24,417 nt of DNA, from the NCBI GenBank assembly GCA_001970855.1, contig LSSN01003641.1, positions 1 through 24,417 of the forward strand. Direction: 5' to 3'. Shown in pieces: positions 18,419 to 24,417 of the stretch (its first letter is position 1; the number at the start of each line of letters is the position of its first letter). The position numbers were made by a program, and so were the translations under genes. Origin of the DNA: Smittium culicis (lineage: Eukaryota > Kickxellomycota > Harpellomycetes > Harpellales > Legeriomycetaceae). The notes under the pieces are model-generated. The model saw nothing but the letters and a program-made list of their open reading frames with translations. It searched no databases and was not told where the DNA came from.

Positions 18419-19565
18419 ACTGTCATGGCAATATTCCTATGATAATTCAAGATTTTTTTTCAATTATAACACTGAATATAAATTTGAATTCTTTTTGATA
18501 ATTCTTTATTGCTTCTACAAAAAAAAAAATTCTAATTTTAGACGGTTAAATTTTTATCAAAATATGCATATTAATTTATAAAGATATATAGATAATATAC
18601 AAAGCATGGCTTTTAGTAATAATAAAGAAACGTATGTTCAATTATTTAAGACTTTTGATTACATTAAAATATATATTTTGAGTACAGTTTGACTTGAATT
18701 CTTTTCATCTACTATTTTTGGCTATTTTATTTAATTTTCTGTCAGATTTTTGCTTTATTATTAGAAAAATCAAAAATTTAAAATATGATATACGTTTAAT
18801 GTTTTTAATTGGGTTTAGGATTTATTATTCAACATATTCAATGTTATTGTTTTTCTGTATCTTTATAATTTTCGTAATTAATAAATTTAAATTTATTAAC
18901 AGGAATTATTATGTCAATAATTGTTATGTTTTAATAATAATTTAACATTTCATTTTAATTAACAAAAAAAAAATTTATAAATAAAAATATTAGCTATATT
19001 TATTCAAAATTTATTATTTATATGAGTAATTTTTTGTTTTAAATAATTTATGATTAATATAATATATAAATGCAAATTATAAGATTAACCTAGGTCTAAT
19101 TTAAGTGATTTTGGTAAAATAATCAAAAAAATTCTTTACAATACACAAATACATCAATCTACCAATATTTAAATAAACTTATAAAAAAATAAAAGCTGAA
19201 ATTATATATTTTCTGTTATGCACAGAAACAATCTAGAACTTTATGGAACATTAGGGAATATAATGAAACATCAAAAGAAATTTTGGAATACAATGAAATG
19301 TAATGAAATTTTATTCATAGATTATTTCCAATCGCTTCTAGAACCTTTTAGAAAATTTCATAATTTTCCACAAGCAATTATTTGAAAATTATTAACACTT
19401 TTATAATTACCTTTATTTAAAAATATAATTTAGATTTTTCCTCAAAAGTATAAAGGGTAACTTTTTTCCATCTTTCAGAAAAATTTAAGTGTATTATTTA
19501 TTTTATTTTATTTATCCCACGAAAAATATTTTATCCCTATAATATTAAATAAATAACACTATCTT

Positions 19566-19587
19566 AGTCTCAGTCTCAGTCTCAGTC
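19566..19587. repeat. (AGTCTC)n simple repeat
   Basis: 3.7 perfect copies of a 6-bp unit with 50% GC, followed by a short C-rich stretch (19588-19625), in otherwise almost GC-free DNA. Confidence 0.85.
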
Positions 19588-22460
19588 CAAACTTAGCCCT
19601 TTCTTTACTCCTCCCTTCGTGCCTAAAATTTTCTCATAAATAAAAGAATTTGATTATTCTAATTAAAATAGTTGCATTTTAATTTTTAAAATATTTAATT
19701 GAATTGAGAATAGACAAATATTTAATTTTCTGAAATTGGATTAGTATTATTATTTCTCGATTTGACATTTTATAAGTAAGAATTCTTTGAACCAGAATAT
19801 TTATGCTTTAGAATTTTTTTAAAAGTATCAATAAATTTTGGAATATACTATTAAAAATGTCTATTTATTGAACCTAATTTCAGTGAAAATATAGATAATA
19901 TACAATAGAATTTTTTGAAAAAAAATTACATAACATTCACAAAAAACAAGAGTAATTATAGCTATAAATTATATTCAAGATATATTTTGTGGTGAAAAAA
20001 ACAAGTAAAGCAATATATTTCAATTTATATATTCAAAAAATATGTAAAATTTTTATCAAATACACCAACTATCAGATGATAATCATGGTATTTATATATA
20101 TTATTAGTCGCAGATAATTCAAAACTTGGATAAAATAGCGTGAAATAAACTATCAGCGAATTTGAAAATGCATGAGAATTTATATATTAGAATGTGAAAA
20201 TAATTATTGAAAATTTTTCAATCAGTTTCCCTATGAAAGGTTATAGTAGCATTTAGGTGATAATTATCTATATTTTTGAGATACTATAGCAAATATTTAA
20301 TTGCATCGAGATATTTAGAAATTGATTAATTTGCGAAAAGATTTAATTTTTCGTGATGTTATAAATTTTTATTCAAGTTTTAAAATATTTAATTTTTTCA
20401 AGAAAATTGAAAAAAAAAAATTATTCATTCTTAACTTAAAAAATCAATAAAATGAGTTTTTAGGCTATTTATAACCAAAAATATACACTTTTGAAAATAT
20501 ATCAAGTAAATTGAAGATAAAGTTATTTTCTATTCTTTTATATGACGGAAACGAAATAAAATTTTATTCGAAACTTTCTCACCAAAGCCAGTACATAATT
20601 TTTTTTTTAATTCTAAAATTTATCTACTAACTATAAAAAGTGTATGAAAATTTAAAATCAAGTATGAAAACATTTTTAAACGTAACTATAGTCAAAATAG
20701 ATAAAATGTAATTAATTAAAAATATTTTATTAATTCTCATCATTCTTATATATCAATAAAATTTTCCAATAGATTATACATTAATGAAATAAATGAAATT
20801 AATATAAAGTTTAAGAATTAAGTTTATATTTGTAAAGAACTTTAATATAAAATTCGCATTTAGACCATCAAAAACATAAAAATATAGAGGTAACTAATTT
20901 TATTTTTTTGAAAATAAAAATTGAATTTGAATCAATTTTAGACGTATAATGACTATAGGGATAAATATAAATATAAAAATTACTTTCACACTAATTGGAT
21001 AAAATATTAGGAGCACGATTTCCTTTTTACTATAATAAAATGAATAAAAAATTATTAGATTAATTTTATCAATGGTAAAGACGAGAATATCATATTTATC
21101 AATATCCTCTATGAAATCCGAATAGATATACTAAAAATACAGTGAATTGATATAACATGAAATTAAATTCATTCAAAATCGGATAATATATCACATTTAT
21201 TTTTATATTGGATTTTATTACGAGTATTAAGATTAAAAATTTTGTATCTAATGCAAGGAAAATAAAGTTCTGATTCTATTAGAATAATTTAAACTACTAA
21301 ATAGATAAAAATTGTTAATTTAATTATCTAGAAATGACTAATAATTTATTTTTAGTTTATAATAACAATATTTCATCAAAGATGGAAAAAATATAATTAA
21401 CCTCGCTCTTAATTCAGTTAAAAGTCTATAAATAATTATAATTTATTACAGTCTCTATAATTACACGGACAATTTTTCAGAATAAATAGAAAAAAAATTT
21501 CACGTTAATTGACAATATATTTTCATTTAATACCGAATGAATTACAAAATTTCAAAAAATTCTTATTAAATTTATTGACTAAATAATAAATATTCAATGA
21601 TAATAACTTTAAATTTGATTTTTTCTTTTATATTTAAGTTTTAATTATATGAAAAGAATAAAAAAGTAAATATATCAGCTGAATCTGATAAAGTAAAAAA
21701 TGAATTAAGAAAACAAAAAATTAATGTTAAAATAAAGATATCGTTGGTTTATTTCTCGATTTTATTTTTTATTTTTTCCATTATACAGCGATATTAAATA
21801 GTTTTAGTAATTTATCAAGTTAATTCCGAGGGATATGAAAATATAATTTATTATTATAGAAAAATCCAATTTTATTAAAACTAAAATCAATTATATCATA
21901 CTGCATTTTTTCAATTGATTAAATATTTTTTATTAGTTTTTTTATTAAAGTTTTAAATTATGTTCAATTATTTCAATAAGACCAAAGAATATATTAAGGT
22001 ATGCATAATAATAAAATATTTTCGATGCACAATAATTATCATCAAAAGTATATTGTATTATACAGGATAAATTTTATCGACTAAAAAAAAATAAACTAAT
22101 TTTACAATGCTTTAGAAAAAAATATTGCTATTTTAGCAAAATATTAATATCTCTATTAGTCATATCTTATAAATTGATACATTTATTTCTACAATAGCTA
22201 TTTTTTGGAAGGAAAATAACAAAATATTTGAGTTTTCATTTAGAAAAAATGATAAATATACATAATACAAGTAATCGAAACTAACTTATGAGAATATTAT
22301 GTGGAATTTAAAACGATAAAATAAAGGTAGCCGGAAAATAATTAGCATAAGTGAAATTCACTATAGGGAAAAAAAAGAAATTTTAAGTCAGATAAAAAAT
22401 AAAAGTATAACGAAATTTAGAAAAAATTAATAGTTAATATATAAATATAAAGTCGTGTAT

Positions 22461-22540
22461 TAATATATGGGTATTTAGCGATCCAATATTTGTGAATTAT
22501 TAATATATGGATGTATAGTGACCCAAGATTTGTGAGTTAT
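22461..22540. repeat. 40-bp imperfect tandem duplication
   Basis: Copies at 22461-22500 and 22501-22540 both start TAATATATGG and end with TTTGTGA then TTAT. They match at roughly four of five positions. A further TTAT begins at 22541 but no third copy follows. Confidence 0.75.
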
Positions 22541-24417
22541 TATACTCCCAGATAAAAAAAACTATTAATTCTACTCTATTTAAAAATTTTAATTATATCA
22601 GATTAAATTAAACTTATTAAAAATATTCGAGTATGGATTTTATTGTATATTACTATGCATGATGTAATATAAGATCGAATTTATTTATTTTTTAGTTTTA
22701 TTTTATCTTTAATACTTTTTTTGTTTAAATATTAATAATAATAATTGAAATTCAATATTTATCTGAGTTTAATATATTATATTATTTTTGAAATCGTTTT
22801 TATAGTTGAAAAATTTATAGCAATCAGGACTGTTTTTATAACTTTAATATTCAAAATTAGTTTTTCAATTTTTTTACTAATAACAACGGATATATAATAA
22901 TTCATAGTAAATAATAAAAAATCAAAATAAATATAGGATTTATGTTAAAAAATAAATATATTTATGAGTATATAAATCAAGAAATAGATTTCTAGATACG
23001 TTTACTAATTTGAAATTGCGAATATAGATTTTTCTATATTTAAATTAACAATCGCACAATTATTATTTTTTGAAAATTATAATGATTTTTTATATTATTT
23101 CTGATGCTATAGTTTCAAGTTATTACACACAAATAAATACTTAATCATTTAATATATATACATATATTTCAGTTTTTTTTTTAGGTTAAAAAGATAATTT
23201 TCATAGTTTTTTTTCTAAAAGTCGTAATTCATTTTTTTTGGTGCTTTTACTAAATTTTCTAATTTTGAAATATTTATAAATAAAAGGCCCTATAAATTAA
23301 TAATGTACAGATATTAAAGTAAAAAGCTGATTTTACTATTTTAATACTTAAAAATTATAAAAATTTTAATGATTGATTAATAAAAATTCAAGGTAAACTA
23401 AACAAAAAATTGATTTTATATCCTATTTTATTTTACCAAAATCATGTTATTCATCTATAATCCATAAGTATGATAATTCTATAAGAAATTATTTTAATTT
23501 AAGAAAGCAAAAATAAATAATTATAAAGAATATAACTCATATCAGTAGAAATAAATCGTTAATTTAAGCTACAGAAATATTGATAGCTATAATGATATTA
23601 TAATTTAAATTAGAATTGTTATCCATATTGTATTGCATAAAATAGTTTATTTTCTCTTAAAATAAATAAATCTAAAAAAAAACACGAAAACATAAATTCC
23701 AAAGAATGTCATCTAAATTATAAAGAATATTTAGTTTTTTACAGCTATTAACTAATACTAAATTAATAATTAATTATTATTAAATTTATACCATATTTAT
23801 TAATTAAAATGAAACTTAGGGTAAAAAATAAATAGAATTTCAAATTACGGGTGTATAGATAAACTTTTCATCTTATCATAAAGGGAAAATAAAAAATTAG
23901 TATTTTAATAGTGGGATATAATATTAATATAACCTTAGTACAATATTAGTATATAGCATTCAAATTATATGTCAAATTTAGGTTATAAATCTTTATATAT
24001 ATGTTAATTTTCATCAGTTGTAATATCTCATCTGCGATACTAGTTCTCATAGTGTAGTATAAGTGATAATGTGTATCCAAAATTTCGTAGCTAGACCAAA
24101 ATTCTTGTAAATCAATTGAGTCTGCATAAATTCGAGCTTTTCATTAAACTTTAACACAAATTTATCTCGACTATGAAAATTATTTTTTTATCACGCAAGG
24201 AATCAAATTGTAAAATATTTGAAAATTTTTTTGCTATAATTTTGAATGAAAGGGTACTGTTATGGCTTTTTTAAAATATATTCAGAGTTTTTATCTATAA
24301 ATAATGTATTTAGTGTGCGGATTTGTGGAAATTACAGATGCTAATCTTTTATATATAAACATCATTTTCATCGACCTGAAATAGTAGCTTATATTAAAGG
24401 CTGCTTATTTCACACGG

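Larger units (their letters stand above)
16069..24417. other. extremely AT-rich gene desert
   Basis: About 8.3 kb, by eye the most AT-rich part of the window. The longest ORF (18694-18945) starts on TTG and is a Phe/Ile/Asn/Tyr string, as random AT-rich DNA gives. No tRNA, rRNA, CRISPR, transposase or recognisable domain was found on either strand. It contains only short simple repeats and one 40-bp tandem duplication. It may be heterochromatin, a centromere-like region, or decayed repeats; the sequence does not distinguish these. Confidence 0.6.

Noticed and set aside
18694..18945. 83-residue ORF in the AT desert
   Set aside because: It starts on TTG, consists mostly of Phe, Ile, Asn, Tyr and Leu as any long AT-rich frame would, and has no promoter context or recognisable motif.
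16069..24417. possible mitochondrial DNA insertion, because of the AT content
   Set aside because: No mitochondrial gene, rRNA or tRNA could be recognised, and AT richness alone is not evidence.

Overview
This window looks like nuclear DNA of a fungus. The evidence is eukaryotic: long intronless genes, AATAAA-type 3' signals, GTAAGT-type splice donors, secretory proteins, and a fungal/eukaryotic-type tRNA pseudouridine synthase (Pus3/Deg1). The very AT-rich background and divergent secreted proteins would fit an early-diverging lineage such as the gut-dwelling Kickxellomycotina (Harpellales), but nothing here proves that.

Layout. (1) 1-1407: AT-rich, no gene; it holds a possible small mariner-type MITE (724-1114) and the TATA-type promoter of the first gene. 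(2) 1408-10938: two tandem, same-strand paralogues for large secreted proteins, each built on two fasciclin-like (FAS1) domains that are split by long disordered inserts. Copy A (980 aa) carries a Gly/Asn repeat like mycobacterial PPE-MPTR proteins. Copy B (about 1,320 aa) has a Cys/Asn-rich insert in that position and a long Ser/Gly tail with an internal duplication. The ATG of copy B is one base out of frame with its ORF across a run of eight T. (3) 11372-12259, minus strand: a 295-aa glycosylated single-pass membrane protein of unknown function, convergent with copy B. (4) 12260-13957: gene-free, partly GC-richer, possibly the wreck of a retroelement. (5) 13958-15649, minus strand: Pus3/Deg1 with a possible mitochondrial leader before a second start codon. 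(6) 15650-15902: likely bidirectional promoter, leading into an exon-like ORF (15903-15970) that ends on a perfect splice donor. (7) 16000-24417: extremely AT-rich gene desert with only short simple and tandem repeats.

The window is compositionally split. The housekeeping Pus3 gene and its neighbour lie in a GC-richer island (about 11.4-15.9 kb). The FAS1 genes lie in AT-rich DNA, as expected for a fast-evolving accessory compartment. The paralogues probably act at the cell surface or in the extracellular matrix; there is no evidence that they work together with the two minus-strand genes.
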